48,124 bases of DNA from Lachnospiraceae bacterium UBA7143 (GCA_002491905.1 DKWV01000031.1:1-48124), one strand, 5' to 3'; positions 16,422-25,723 are shown, numbered from the stretch's first letter. A program made the numbers and translations. Notes: a model not told the origin generated them from the letters alone.

Positions 16422-17576
16422 ATGACAACCAACGAAAAGGCGCTTATTTTACACGAAAAGTGGCGGGGAAAACTGGAGACAGTCTCCAAGACTCCCGTCA
16501 AAACCCGCGAGGGTCTCTCCCTCGCCTATACACCCGGCGTGGCGGAGCCGTGCAAAGTCATTGCAAAAGATAAAGAGGCCGCTTACACTTACACATGGAA
16601 GTCCAACACCGTAGCTGTCGTATCTGACGGCAGCGCAGTTCTGGGACTAGGCAATATCGGCCCCTACGCGGCCATGCCTGTGATGGAAGGCAAAGCGGTG
16701 TTATTTAAGGAATTTGGCGGCATCAACGCAGTGCCGATCTGTCTGGATACACAGGACACGGAGGAGATTATCAAAGCAGTGACTTATCTTGCGCCCGGCT
16801 TTGGCGGTATCAATCTGGAGGACATCAGCGCGCCCCGCTGTTTTGAGATTGAGGAACGCCTGAAAGAAATACTGGATATCCCCGTCTTCCACGACGACCA
16901 GCACGGCACTGCCATCGTCGTTCTTGCCGGCATCATCAACGGCTTAAAGGTGGTAGGCAAGAAAAAGGAGAACTGCAAAGTGGTCGTAAACGGCGCGGGC
17001 AGCGCGGGCATAGCTATCACAAAGCTTCTTCTTACTTATGGCTTTCCCAATGTTGTCATGTGCGATAAAGTAGGTATTATTGGTAAAGACACTGAGGGAC
17101 TCAACTGGATGCAGCAGAAAATGACAGAGGTGACAAACCCTGACGGATTAAACGGCACACTTGCGGATGCCCTGAAAGGCGCGGACATTTTCGTCGGCGT
17201 TTCCGCTCCCAATATCGTAACACCTGATATGGTATCCTCCATGAATCAGGACTCCATACTCTTCGCTATGGCAAACCCTGTCCCGGAAATCATGCCGGAC
17301 GCCGCAAAAGCCGCCGGAGCGCGGGTTGTCGGCACTGGCCGCTCCGATTTCCCGAACCAGGTCAACAACGTGGTAGCCTTCCCAGGCATCTTCAAAGGCG
17401 CACTGGAGGGCCGTGCCGTGCAAATCACGGAGGAAATGAAGCTGGCTGCCGCGCAGGCGATCGCAGCCCTCGTCCCCGACGACCAGTTAACCGAGGACAA
17501 CATTATGCCCGAGGCCTTTGACCCGAAGGTGGCTGCGGTGGTGGCGGAGGCTGTTAAGTCTCATATTACGAAATAG
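16422..17576 (+). CDS. NAD(P)-dependent malic enzyme
   Basis: Oxidatively decarboxylates malate to pyruvate; 384 residues, the short bacterial form. Motifs in order: SLAYTPGVAEPC, the substrate-binding DGSAVLGLGNIGPYAAMPVM with GKAVLFKEFGGINAVP, the metal-binding region ending in FHDDQHGTAIVVLAGI, and the Rossmann VVNGAGSAGIAITKLL. The cofactor preference (NAD or NADP) is not certain from the sequence. It is followed 33 bp later by the DUF4364 gene on the same strand, and both may share the promoter in front. Confidence 0.95.
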   Translation: MTTNEKALILHEKWRGKLETVSKTPVKTREGLSLAYTPGVAEPCKVIAKDKEAAYTYTWKSNTVAVVSDGSAVLGLGNIGPYAAMPVMEGKAVLFKEFGGINAVPICLDTQDTEEIIKAVTYLAPGFGGINLEDISAPRCFEIEERLKEILDIPVFHDDQHGTAIVVLAGIINGLKVVGKKKENCKVVVNGAGSAGIAITKLLLTYGFPNVVMCDKVGIIGKDTEGLNWMQQKMTEVTNPDGLNGTLADALKGADIFVGVSAPNIVTPDMVSSMNQDSILFAMANPVPEIMPDAAKAAGARVVGTGRSDFPNQVNNVVAFPGIFKGALEGRAVQITEEMKLAAAQAIAALVPDDQLTEDNIMPEAFDPKVAAVVAEAVKSHITK

Positions 17577-17609
17577 CTATACAAAGAGCATATATAAGCA
17601 GGAGGTATT

Positions 17610-18125
17610 ATGGCGCAGGACCCTTTAACCCTCTATAAACTGATTACACTCTACATGCTGGACCGGGTTTCCTTTCCGCTCACCAAGGCGCAGATCGGCG
17701 ATTTTATTCTGGGACACGACTACACAAACTTCCTGACCCTTCAGCAGGTGATCGCAGAGCTGATCGACGCGGAGCTGATCCGCGCGAAATCCCTGCGCAA
17801 CCGAACCTACCTGGAGATTACGGAGGAAGGGCGGAACACGCTCTCATACTTTGGCAACCGTATAAACGATTCCATCAAGGAGGACATCATAGCCTTTTTT
17901 GCGGATCATGAAATGGATATGCGCAGCGAATCCGCCATCCGCGCGGACTACTACAAATCCACTTCCGGCGAGTTTGAATCGCATCTGACAGTAAAAGAAA
18001 AGGACGTGACAGTGGTGGATATCACCCTGTCCGTCCCTGATGAGGATACTGCCGCCGCCATCTGCGACAACTGGCACAAGAAAAACCAGACCATTTACCA
18101 GTATCTGGTTTCCCAGCTGTTTTGA
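17610..18125 (+). CDS. DUF4364 family protein (winged-helix-like)
   Basis: A 171-residue cytoplasmic protein of the clostridial DUF4364 family. The N-terminal 75 residues look like a winged helix (KLITLYMLDRVSFPLTKAQI, then EITEEGRNTLSYF as the wing), similar to PadR-like regulators. The C-terminal half is a beta-rich domain (SHLTVKEKDVTVVDITLSVP). GCAGGAGG precedes the ATG. The function is unestablished; a DNA-binding role is inferred from the fold. It is convergent with the DUF5722 gene, only 13 bp apart. Confidence 0.85.
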   Translation: MAQDPLTLYKLITLYMLDRVSFPLTKAQIGDFILGHDYTNFLTLQQVIAELIDAELIRAKSLRNRTYLEITEEGRNTLSYFGNRINDSIKEDIIAFFADHEMDMRSESAIRADYYKSTSGEFESHLTVKEKDVTVVDITLSVPDEDTAAAICDNWHKKNQTIYQYLVSQLF

Positions 18126-18138
18126 CCCGCCGACGCTC

Positions 18139-20145
18139 CTAACGCTTCTTAATCACTTCACTCCAGTTTGATATGCCGATCACCCGCAGGGCAAAATCCG
18201 TGTATTTTGCCGATTCCGCGGTGTCCACATACTTATATGCATCATAAATGGATTTCCTGCCGCCGCCCAGCGTACAGATACCCAGATCCAGTCCCTGCGC
18301 CACCTCCGACGACGCGTCCGTCTCCCTTGAAAAAAGCATACTATCTATATACCGGTTCGCCTCAATCATCTTATAAGCGTAGACAAAGGAGGCCGCCTGC
18401 AGCTCCTGTCCCTTTGATGAGGTATAACCCATCTCGCTTAAGATCAGGTGCCGCACTTCTCCGTCGTCAGTCAGCATTTCCGGCTTTTGCAGATAATCCG
18501 TCAGCACGTGGATATTTTTGATCGTGATCACCGGCGTATTCTCGTTCTCCTGCACATAGGAGCCGTTGCTCTGCCACGCTTTCGCACTGGTCAGCGGGTA
18601 ATTGTAAGGGTGCTGCGCCAGCCCCCAGTCGATGTTCCCCTCCGCCTTTAAATTTCTGTTAAACTCATCCAGAATATCCTTGGAAGCGTAACCATTTTTC
18701 GAATAGAGGCTCTTTCCCCACTGCTGATCCAAAGATATGTATACCCGGGCATTGCCGTTGATGCTCAGAATCGCATTATAGAAAATGCGGAATGCCCTTG
18801 CATACTCGTCCACATAATCCGGCGTGCTCATATGCTCAATATGGTTCCACTCGCTCCTGGCGTTGATCTCGTTACCGATCACCCAGTTCATCACCTTGCC
18901 GTGACCGCTGCCGGAATACCGGCTGGCCAAAAAGGAAGCTATGGCCGCAATACACTCCGTGCCGCTCTCGTCCGTGGCATTAAACGCGTAGTAGGGCGCA
19001 TGCCCGCCGGACCGCGCTTTCGGATGGATCAGCTCCGGGTGGGAGGAGATATCGTTCAAAATAATCGCCGTGGTGGTAATTCCCCTGTTGGTGAGAGAGG
19101 TGAAAATATAGTCATACTCCGCGATGATCTGCCCGTTAAACGCATAGTTGTTTCCATTATAGGTATAGTAAACCGTCGGATAATAATCGTTGCTTGTATG
19201 CCCAAGAATCCTGCTTAATGGAATGTTATAGGCGGCATGCTTCACACCCAGGTCATCGAGTTCCGAACTCTGAAGCTTCTCCGGATCCACTAACAGCCCT
19301 TTCTTGGATGTGGTGCTCTCAAATTTCGGATGATACCCGGCAATCGCCTCCGGGTTGGTGATATAGTGCGGCTTTGTGATCGCCAGAAAGCTGCCGTTTT
19401 TCTTCACAGCCACCACGAACTTGGAAAAAAGACGGGAGCTTGCCGTATTATAATTTAAATTGACCGAAAAGGTCAAATTTACGTCCTTCTGATCCTCTAT
19501 GAGGTACTCGCCGCCTGTCAGCGCTGACTGGTAAGCCTTTTCCTCAAAGAGGTAATAAAAACCGTCGTCGCTGACAGCCAGATCCTTCGCCTTCATGGTC
19601 ACGTCGATCTTGCCGGTCTCCGCATTGATCAGGCAGCTTTCAATGGTGGCAAAGTCAGCCGCATTCTCGGCGGTAACCTCCACTTCCTTCGGCCTGTTTT
19701 TGATCCCTTCGATCATGTAACGGGCAGCATCCACCAGCGCCTGGGTGGTATCCTTTCCGGCGTTGCGCCTGACACTGTCCTTTCTGTGCTGGGTCTTACT
19801 GTACTCGGCTAACTTCATAGCCTCCGTATGTACCATAGCTTCCACCGCCGCACTCTCAGCCGCCAGTATGTCCATATGCCGCTGCACGGTATAGCCGCCA
19901 ATGCCCCCGGCAACCGCAAGCACGACAGCACAGGCAGCCGCAACAACCAACCGTTTCTTCCAGTTTCCGGGCTTTCTTTCCCGCGCCCGCTCAGCTCTCT
20001 GCCTCGCTCTTTTTTCTTTTACTTTCCGCTTATTTTCCGCTACTTTCGCCTTGTCAACGGTGCGCTTTCTTTTCTTCTTCCCGCCTTCTTTTGCAGTATC
20101 CTTTACGGGTGTCTTCCCGTCGTCCTTTCTGTCAGTTGTTTCCAT
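18139..20145 (-). CDS. Membrane-anchored DUF5722 protein (putative glycoside-hydrolase-like)
   Basis: A 668-residue envelope protein. It opens with a strongly basic cytoplasmic segment (KKRKRTVDKAKVAENKRKVK) and one membrane anchor near residues 65-85 (VVAAACAVVLAVAGGIGGYT). An outer beta-type region covers about residues 130-290, and a C-terminal TIM-barrel-like domain of the DUF5722/cellulase superfamily type follows. MNWVIGNEINARSEWNH and LILSEMGYTSSKG resemble acid/base and nucleophile Glu positions. Substrate unknown, probably an extracellular polysaccharide. AAAGGGAAT precedes the ATG. It lies 99 bp behind the polysaccharide deacetylase gene, which fits a shared role in surface polysaccharides. 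Confidence 0.8.
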   Translation of the reverse strand: METTDRKDDGKTPVKDTAKEGGKKKRKRTVDKAKVAENKRKVKEKRARQRAERARERKPGNWKKRLVVAAACAVVLAVAGGIGGYTVQRHMDILAAESAAVEAMVHTEAMKLAEYSKTQHRKDSVRRNAGKDTTQALVDAARYMIEGIKNRPKEVEVTAENAADFATIESCLINAETGKIDVTMKAKDLAVSDDGFYYLFEEKAYQSALTGGEYLIEDQKDVNLTFSVNLNYNTASSRLFSKFVVAVKKNGSFLAITKPHYITNPEAIAGYHPKFESTTSKKGLLVDPEKLQSSELDDLGVKHAAYNIPLSRILGHTSNDYYPTVYYTYNGNNYAFNGQIIAEYDYIFTSLTNRGITTTAIILNDISSHPELIHPKARSGGHAPYYAFNATDESGTECIAAIASFLASRYSGSGHGKVMNWVIGNEINARSEWNHIEHMSTPDYVDEYARAFRIFYNAILSINGNARVYISLDQQWGKSLYSKNGYASKDILDEFNRNLKAEGNIDWGLAQHPYNYPLTSAKAWQSNGSYVQENENTPVITIKNIHVLTDYLQKPEMLTDDGEVRHLILSEMGYTSSKGQELQAASFVYAYKMIEANRYIDSMLFSRETDASSEVAQGLDLGICTLGGGRKSIYDAYKYVDTAESAKYTDFALRVIGISNWSEVIKKR

Positions 20146-20244
20146 GTATTCCCTTTTTCCTTTTTGCAGAATGTACTTTTCACGCTACTATATTACACGA
20201 TTATGTGGAAAAAGTCCAATACCTTTCCCGTGGGACGCGGTTTT

Positions 20245-20964
20245 TTAGTCAAACAGTATCTCATCCACCGTCACAAATTCATACCCCTGTTTTTGCAGAA
20301 TGTCCACAATTTCAAGCGCTGCGGTCACGGTGGACTCATATTCATCATGCATCAGAATGACAGCATTTTCCTCCGCCTTCTCCGTAACTTTCCTGACGAT
20401 TCCGTTCACGTCGCTGCTGCACCAGTCCATCGGGTCAATCGTCCACAGCACCGGGATCATCGTGAGTTCCTTCTCAAAGCTCTTGTCCCAGCTCCCGTAA
20501 GGAGGCCGCACATACTGTGGCTCTTCCCCCGTAATACCGCGAAGCAGCTCGTTCGTCTTAATCAGTTCCGCCTTAAAAGTCTCCCTGTTATTTTTTCCCA
20601 GCTGTATGTGGCTGTAAGTGTGGTTGCCGACCAGATGCCCCTCCGCATACATCCGTCGGACCAGTTCCGGATAGGCTTCCGCCTGCTTTCCCATCACAAA
20701 AAAGCTGGCTTTGGCTCCCCGCTCCTTCAACCCGTCCAAAAGCTGCTCTGTGCAGTACGGATCCGGCCCGTCGTCAAATGTAATCGCTATTTTGGGCGTA
20801 TCCACATCTTCCTCCTCATTCATAACACTCGTTACGCATTCGACGGCATCCGCGGGATCACCGCCTCCTGCCGCCATATTTAAACCCCACGCAAGCGCAA
20901 TAACCAAAAACGCGACAGCCGCAGACACAATAAGAACCACAATTTTCCTTCTTATCTTTATCAA
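20245..20964 (-). CDS. Polysaccharide deacetylase (NodB domain), membrane-anchored
   Basis: A 239-residue protein with an N-terminal signal anchor (KIVVLIVSAAVAFLVIALAW) and a NodB carbohydrate-esterase-4 domain. Motif 1 is ITFDDGPDPYCTEQLL (catalytic Asp-Asp), motif 2 is GNHTYSHIQL (metal His-x3-His), motif 3 is RPPYGSWD, and the late motif is VILMHDEY. It probably removes acetyl groups from peptidoglycan or another N-acetylated glycan outside the cell. The start is TTG at 20964, since no ATG fits and AGGTG lies 7 nt upstream. It follows the histidine kinase gene by 73 bp and precedes the DUF5722 gene. Confidence 0.9.
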   Translation of the reverse strand: MIKIRRKIVVLIVSAAVAFLVIALAWGLNMAAGGGDPADAVECVTSVMNEEEDVDTPKIAITFDDGPDPYCTEQLLDGLKERGAKASFFVMGKQAEAYPELVRRMYAEGHLVGNHTYSHIQLGKNNRETFKAELIKTNELLRGITGEEPQYVRPPYGSWDKSFEKELTMIPVLWTIDPMDWCSSDVNGIVRKVTEKAEENAVILMHDEYESTVTAALEIVDILQKQGYEFVTVDEILFD

Positions 20965-21037
20965 GAGACAACACCTGCAAACCTCTTTTCTCTACCATAT
21001 ATATGCCGGAGGTTTTCGGCAGATTCAGATTCTCATA

Positions 21038-22177
21038 TTAACCGGGAAGCCTGATTTGAAAAGCTTTTGTATATCCTTCCCCAAAGTTCTGGTTCAAAAA
21101 CAGCTTTCCTCCGTGCATCTCTACGATCTTTTTGGAAATGCCAAGTCCCAAACCGCTGCCGCCCTTCGAGGAGCGGGCCTTGTCACCCCTTGTAAAAGGT
21201 TCGAATATATGCGCCGCAAAGGCCGGGTCGACAGGTTCTCCCTCATCCGCCACCGTCAGTTCATATTCCTGCAGGCGCACAAGGACCCTGCCGCCCTCTT
21301 TCCCGTAGCGCAGCGCATTTGTGAGCAGGTTGGTAACCGCACGTCCCATCTGCAGTCTGTCCATCTCAAAGGGTACCTGCTCCTCCGGGATTTCCAGCAC
21401 AAGCTCCATCTTCCTGTCCTCATAATCCGCGTAGAGGAGCGCCGTCATCTCCCTTGTAAGCTCCGCCAGATCCCCCGGCTCCTTATGCAGAGTAAACCCC
21501 TCGCTCTCCAGCTTCACATACTCAAAGAGAATCGTGAGCAGCTCGTCCATCCGCATGGCTTTCGCGTAGATCGCATCCAGATAAGGCTGTCTGTCCTTTT
21601 CTTTCACTACGCCCTCGGACAACGCCTTACTGTACCCGCAGATCGTGGTGATCGGCGTTTTGATATCGTGTGCAATATCCGAAAGCATCAGATTCCGTCT
21701 CTGGTCCCTGACCAGCTTCTGCGCCTCCTCCTGCGCAAGCAGCTCATTAAACTTCCTTGTCACGATCCGGGAATAATACAGCGCTCCCACCAGATAGGGG
21801 AGTATCCTGATTAACAGAAGTCCGATAATCCCCCCTATAATCATAATGCGCAGTATCACGCCCCACACGCCGCTATAAAGCGGCGAAGTGACCTGAATAT
21901 TCATGCTGCTGCCCATTGCCTGTTCAATCTCACTCTGCACCCACTCTCTGATTCCCGACGGCAGAAACCCTGTGAAAAAACAAAATAACACCTGTAGCAT
22001 CCATGCCACCATATTGCTGTTACCCTTAATTTCAACCTGCTGGCTTTCCAGAAATGTAAGTGCTGCCGGGGTTATGACCACCCTGTAAAGAATATTGACT
22101 GCCTCCACGCTCCAGTAGACACAGAACAGAACAATCAGAAACCGCTGTACCAGAAACCATTTTACGCTCTTATTCAT
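21038..22177 (-). CDS. Sensor histidine kinase
   Basis: A 379-residue transmembrane kinase. The first membrane helix is at residues 7-30 and the second near 108-130 (RIMIIGGIIGLLLIRILPYL). They bracket an outer loop of about 75 residues. HisKA has phospho-acceptor His170 in DIAHDIKTPITTICGYSKAL. The ATPase domain has an N box NLLTNALRYG, a DEGEPVD G1 box and GGSGLGLGISKKIVEMHGG. It lies 13 bp after the OmpR-type regulator gene and is its likely partner. The layout resembles VanS-like kinases that respond to envelope conditions; the ligand is unknown. Confidence 0.93.
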   Translation of the reverse strand: MNKSVKWFLVQRFLIVLFCVYWSVEAVNILYRVVITPAALTFLESQQVEIKGNSNMVAWMLQVLFCFFTGFLPSGIREWVQSEIEQAMGSSMNIQVTSPLYSGVWGVILRIMIIGGIIGLLLIRILPYLVGALYYSRIVTRKFNELLAQEEAQKLVRDQRRNLMLSDIAHDIKTPITTICGYSKALSEGVVKEKDRQPYLDAIYAKAMRMDELLTILFEYVKLESEGFTLHKEPGDLAELTREMTALLYADYEDRKMELVLEIPEEQVPFEMDRLQMGRAVTNLLTNALRYGKEGGRVLVRLQEYELTVADEGEPVDPAFAAHIFEPFTRGDKARSSKGGSGLGLGISKKIVEMHGGKLFLNQNFGEGYTKAFQIRLPG

Positions 22178-22190
22178 CTTAGTCCGCGCC

Positions 22191-22886
22191 TCACTCTTTT
22201 TCCATACGGTATCCCAGTCCCCTGATTGTCCGGATGTACTCCCTACCGTCCTGATCCAGTTTGGCGCGCAGTTTGGAAATGCACACCATCACGTTGTTGT
22301 CAGAAACCATATATGTCTCTTCCCAGCCAGCCTCAAATATCTGCTGTTTGGTAAACACCCTGCCCGGATTTTCCATAAAGAGCTTCATAATCCGAAATTC
22401 CACCGAAGTCAGTTCGATCCGCTCCCCGTTCCGATACAAAAGACAGGAATCCGGTTCCAGACACAGATTTCCCACCTGAATCGTTTTGTCTTTGTCTTCC
22501 CTGCTCTCTCCCGCGCCAAGCGCATAAAACCTGCGCAGATTAGATTTCACCCTCGCCACCGCTTCCAGCGGTACAAAGGGCTTCGTGATATAATCGTCCG
22601 CACCCAGATCCAGCCCAAGAATTTTGTCAGAATCGCTGCTTTTGGCCGAAAGCATAATCACCGGGAGATTATTTTCTTCCCTTATATTCCGCAGCACCCG
22701 ATATCCATCCATTCCCGGCATCATGATATCCAGAAGGGCCAGATCAATCTTTTCCTCTCTGACCAGCCTGACCGCCTCCGTGCCGTCCGCCGCCTCCACA
22801 ATCTCATATCCTTCTTTTTCCAGATACAGGCGGAGTACCTCCCGGATCTCCGCCTCGTCATCTGCGACTAATATTCTGTAAGCCAT
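22191..22886 (-). CDS. OmpR/PhoB-family response regulator
   Basis: A 231-residue DNA-binding regulator. The receiver has acidic VADDEAEIREV and phospho-acceptor Asp53 in LALLDIMMPGMDG, with the conserved Lys in DDYITKPF. The C-terminal winged helix has LTSVEFRIMKLFMENPGRVF and YIRTIRGLGYRME. GGGGAATGAA precedes the ATG. The DUF975 gene ends 35 bp upstream and the kinase follows, giving the order DUF975-regulator-kinase. Tandem 11-bp repeats upstream of DUF975 (24007-24028) look like a binding site for this class of regulator. Confidence 0.94.
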   Translation of the reverse strand: MAYRILVADDEAEIREVLRLYLEKEGYEIVEAADGTEAVRLVREEKIDLALLDIMMPGMDGYRVLRNIREENNLPVIMLSAKSSDSDKILGLDLGADDYITKPFVPLEAVARVKSNLRRFYALGAGESREDKDKTIQVGNLCLEPDSCLLYRNGERIELTSVEFRIMKLFMENPGRVFTKQQIFEAGWEETYMVSDNNVMVCISKLRAKLDQDGREYIRTIRGLGYRMEKE

Positions 22887-22921
22887 TTCATTCCCCGTTA
22901 TTATTCTCTATTTTCCGATAG

Positions 22922-23911
22922 TTACCACTGCTGTCCGTTTTCGTTTCCATTTACACCGTACTGTCCGTTCACGCCGTACTGCCCATTCATGCCGTACTGC
23001 TCATCCATACCGTATTGCCCATCCATACCGTATTGTCCGTTCATACTGCCCTGCCCGTATACAGGCATATTCACGTTATTCATAAGACGCGTGTTTCTAA
23101 GCTGGCAGTACAGGGCCGCAAACGTCAGATTCCGATATGGCTGCACATATAAAATTTCCACAATGCCGAACGTGAGTGCTCCCAGAATGTGCCACAAAAT
23201 AAAGGACAGCCCCAGCACAAAGGTCTTCCACTTCTGCCCGTCCATCATATTCCGGCTCATCTCCAGCGCCGCCTTGTACTCCATGTCAGGATTCTCCGTC
23301 AAAATGTAAGGCACCATATAATACTCATACATCTTGATAATGCCAGGCACGATAAGCAGCAGCGCCCATAAAAAAATACGCAAATCCCTGTGGAACAACA
23401 CTTTTACAATATTTTTGTATGAATGGTCAAACCCGTAGGCAATCTCCTTCACCTGCGCAACATCCTCAACGCTCTTAATCATAAAGCGCTTGCCGCCCAC
23501 ATCGAACGGATTGATCAGGAAGATGTCCACAATCAGGATCACTGCCAATACAATTGCAAAAATAATCAGAAAAACAACAACCGCTACGAATCCGATAAAC
23601 ATGCCTTCCCAAAAACTGATCTCTACATCCTCGCTCGAGAACTCGCCGCCGTCGATCGTCTCTACCGTCACTTTGTCCGAATCGGCTGACTTCCTTACTG
23701 TGACAATGCTTTTCTTCCCGGTCGGCAAAGAGCCGCTTCGCATCTCCTGCACATTTTCTTCCCCACTGTTCTGGTAGGTTGTCTTGTTAAAAGTGAAGCC
23801 CCCCGTCTCACAGCCCAACAGTACAAGAATCGCGGATACCAGCACAATCTTCCAATAATTCCTGTGCAGGGCCGCTTTCGCCACTTCCTTTAATTTACTT
23901 CTCGTCCACAT
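22922..23911 (-). CDS. DUF975 family membrane protein with QYG repeat tail
   Basis: A 329-residue integral membrane protein of the DUF975 family. It starts MWTRSKLKEVAKAALHRNYW, the family's usual opening, and has about five hydrophobic segments. An outer loop with conserved-looking EISFWEGMFIG lies between the first two. The start at 23911 is supported by AAGGAGGAAAC; an upstream in-frame extension to 23959 has none. The last 45 residues are a low-complexity tail with five hexapeptide repeats (consensus NGQYGM/V). The function of DUF975 is unknown. It is first in a probable operon with the two-component system. Confidence 0.88.
   Translation of the reverse strand: MWTRSKLKEVAKAALHRNYWKIVLVSAILVLLGCETGGFTFNKTTYQNSGEENVQEMRSGSLPTGKKSIVTVRKSADSDKVTVETIDGGEFSSEDVEISFWEGMFIGFVAVVVFLIIFAIVLAVILIVDIFLINPFDVGGKRFMIKSVEDVAQVKEIAYGFDHSYKNIVKVLFHRDLRIFLWALLLIVPGIIKMYEYYMVPYILTENPDMEYKAALEMSRNMMDGQKWKTFVLGLSFILWHILGALTFGIVEILYVQPYRNLTFAALYCQLRNTRLMNNVNMPVYGQGSMNGQYGMDGQYGMDEQYGMNGQYGVNGQYGVNGNENGQQW
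22952..23041 (-). repeat. Five 18-bp tandem repeats encoding NGQYG(M/V)
   Basis: Five copies of an 18-bp unit in frame at the 3' end of the DUF975 gene encode NGQYGM, DGQYGM, DEQYGM, NGQYGV and NGQYGV. The unit length keeps the frame, so copy number can vary without breaking the gene. Confidence 0.9.
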
Positions 23912-24006
23912 AATATGTTTCCTCCTTATATTTGGCGTCCCCGGTATCGGGGGTGTCATCCTGTTTACGGTATCAGGATAACACGCCTTTCTTAAAACAA
24001 AAGAGG

Positions 24007-24028
24007 CGCAACCTTAACGGAATCTTAA
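24007..24028 (-). promoter_or_regulatory. Tandem 11-bp direct repeats, candidate OmpR/PhoB-type operator
   Basis: On the minus strand, TTAAGATTCCG is followed at once by TTAAGGTTGCG, matching at 9 of 11 positions. Adjacent 11-bp half-sites are the usual binding arrangement for OmpR/PhoB regulators. The site lies about 100 bp upstream of the DUF975 start and thus of the two-component genes. An imperfect 11-bp inverted repeat (CATCCTG and CAGGAT cores, 23953-23983) lies between it and the gene. Confidence 0.55.
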
Positions 24029-24055
24029 ACCGTTTCAATCCACCCCGCTTGCCGT

Positions 24056-25723
24056 TCAGTTCTCCTCCAAACCCATATATTTCAGATAAAGTCTCTCAAA
24101 CTCTTCCGTTTCCGCCAGATTAACGCTTTCCGCAAGGACAGTCCTCTCTTCCAGCCAACCGCCGGCAGTTCTATCAAAAGACAGATCCCGCCCCAGCTCA
24201 TACGCTCCGGCAAGCGACGTATTCCCCACAGCCTGCACTCTGCCGCGCATATAAGCGGGCAGAAGGCCGATGGCCACTGCCGCCTCCACATCCAGATAAT
24301 ATCCGAAACCGCCCGCCAGGAAGACCTTTTCTATTGCGGGCCGCCCCATCCTTTCCCACAAAATCTCCACACCGGCGCGTACAGCAGCCTTTGCCATCTG
24401 TAAAGCTCGAATATCCTCCTGCTTAATATAGTGTACATTCTTATTTTGATTTCCAGACTCTACGTCTTTCTTCCCGTCCTCTATCCGCACACCCTCTGTA
24501 AAATACGGTTCCTCCAGAAGTCCCGTTTCATCCAATATTCCTCTGCCCAAAAGCCTCGCGGTGAGCGCGATCCGATCCGTGCCGATCATCGTACCGTCCC
24601 CCTCAAAGGCCGGTCCAGCCGCCGTAGCAGTTACAATCATGCGCTGCCCGTCCGTGACAGCCATCTCCCCATTGGTACCCAAGTCAATAAACAGTACGGC
24701 CTGCCCCCTGTCCTCCGATCTCCCGCCGGAAAGCAGTCCCAACGCATACAGTCCGGCCACGACATCTCCTCCCACAAAGGCGCTGATGCAGGGCGCGAAG
24801 TAGACCGGGAACCCGAAAATGCCCTCACCGTCCATACCCTGCGGGTTCTCCGGCAGATTACCAATTCCCGCAAGTAAGCGGTCCGCCGCTATCTTCTGCA
24901 GTCCCGTCTCTACCGGCACAAAGGGCGCCCTTCCCAGAGACGCCACATCATATCCAAGCAGAAGATGCTCCATAGCGGTATTCCCGGCAATGCACATGCA
25001 GAGGATTCCTTTGCCCCGCAGATATTCCCAAAACTGCCCAAGCCCTCTTAAAATCACCCCGCAGACAAGTCTGCGCAGTTCCTCGCCCTGTCCGTCGACT
25101 GACGCCTGTATACGTGCCAGCACATCCGCCCCGTATCTCTGCTGGGGATTTCTCTCACAATAAGTATCCGCCGTCTCACCCGTGTCCGCATTTCTAAGCT
25201 GCATGGCAATAGTCGTCGTCCCCAGATCAACCGCTATTATATAACAACCGTTTTTTTCTCCTCCGTCCGGGCTTTTTATGGTGGATTTCATATCGACTGG
25301 TTTTTGATTTTCAGACAGGCCATTTTTTCGACCAATTAAGTCAATATTTTCTGACAGAAGGTTTATTTCCGTGACAATGGGGATTTCCTCTTGCTCCGTT
25401 TCGACCATTCTGATTGTGCAGTCCGCTTTTGGCCTGGTCACGCAGGCCAGCCGATAGCCTTGCCGCAGTTCCTCCGGTTCCAGTCGGCTTCTCTCAAGTC
25501 CCGTGGGGAGAGGCGCTCCTTTCAAAAACTGTACGACACACCGTCCGCAGTCCCCTCTCCCGCCGCAGAAGCTGCCGTCCATAAGATGGTTCTTTAATAA
25601 AAGCGGCATCAATGTCATAGCTGACTCCTGTGTCAGTGTCAGATTCCCGGTATTTGTACTGCCATCCACCCCATTCGGTTTTTCGATACCCGTAACAACC
25701 GTAATTTTTATTTTCTCAGACAA
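24056..25723 (-). CDS. Ferredoxin-ASKHA (DUF4445) protein, reductive-activator-like
   Basis: A 555-residue two-part protein. Residues 5-100 are a [2Fe-2S] ferredoxin domain with Cys53, Cys59, Cys62 and Cys94 (SFCGGRGDCGRC and RLACVTRP). From about residue 150 an ASKHA ATPase domain of the DUF4445 type follows (IIAVDLGTTTIAMQL, LFIDLGTNGEMAV, VFLAGGFGYYLDVE). Related proteins (RamA type) use ATP to reduce and reactivate corrinoid proteins; that role here is inference, and no corrinoid methyltransferase is in the window. The start is placed at TTG 25723 behind GAGGAG. An in-frame TTG at 25756 is an alternative. It overlaps the end of the DUF4250 gene. Confidence 0.85.
   Translation of the reverse strand: MSEKIKITVVTGIEKPNGVDGSTNTGNLTLTQESAMTLMPLLLKNHLMDGSFCGGRGDCGRCVVQFLKGAPLPTGLERSRLEPEELRQGYRLACVTRPKADCTIRMVETEQEEIPIVTEINLLSENIDLIGRKNGLSENQKPVDMKSTIKSPDGGEKNGCYIIAVDLGTTTIAMQLRNADTGETADTYCERNPQQRYGADVLARIQASVDGQGEELRRLVCGVILRGLGQFWEYLRGKGILCMCIAGNTAMEHLLLGYDVASLGRAPFVPVETGLQKIAADRLLAGIGNLPENPQGMDGEGIFGFPVYFAPCISAFVGGDVVAGLYALGLLSGGRSEDRGQAVLFIDLGTNGEMAVTDGQRMIVTATAAGPAFEGDGTMIGTDRIALTARLLGRGILDETGLLEEPYFTEGVRIEDGKKDVESGNQNKNVHYIKQEDIRALQMAKAAVRAGVEILWERMGRPAIEKVFLAGGFGYYLDVEAAVAIGLLPAYMRGRVQAVGNTSLAGAYELGRDLSFDRTAGGWLEERTVLAESVNLAETEEFERLYLKYMGLEEN

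Noticed and set aside
19828..20883. 351-codon plus-strand frame opposite the DUF5722 and deacetylase genes
   Set aside because: It lies opposite two well-supported genes and has the composition of a reversed codon pattern, with no recognisable domain.
22952..23041. Short tandem repeats considered as a CRISPR-like array
   Set aside because: The units are contiguous, 18 bp long and in frame within a gene, with no spacers.
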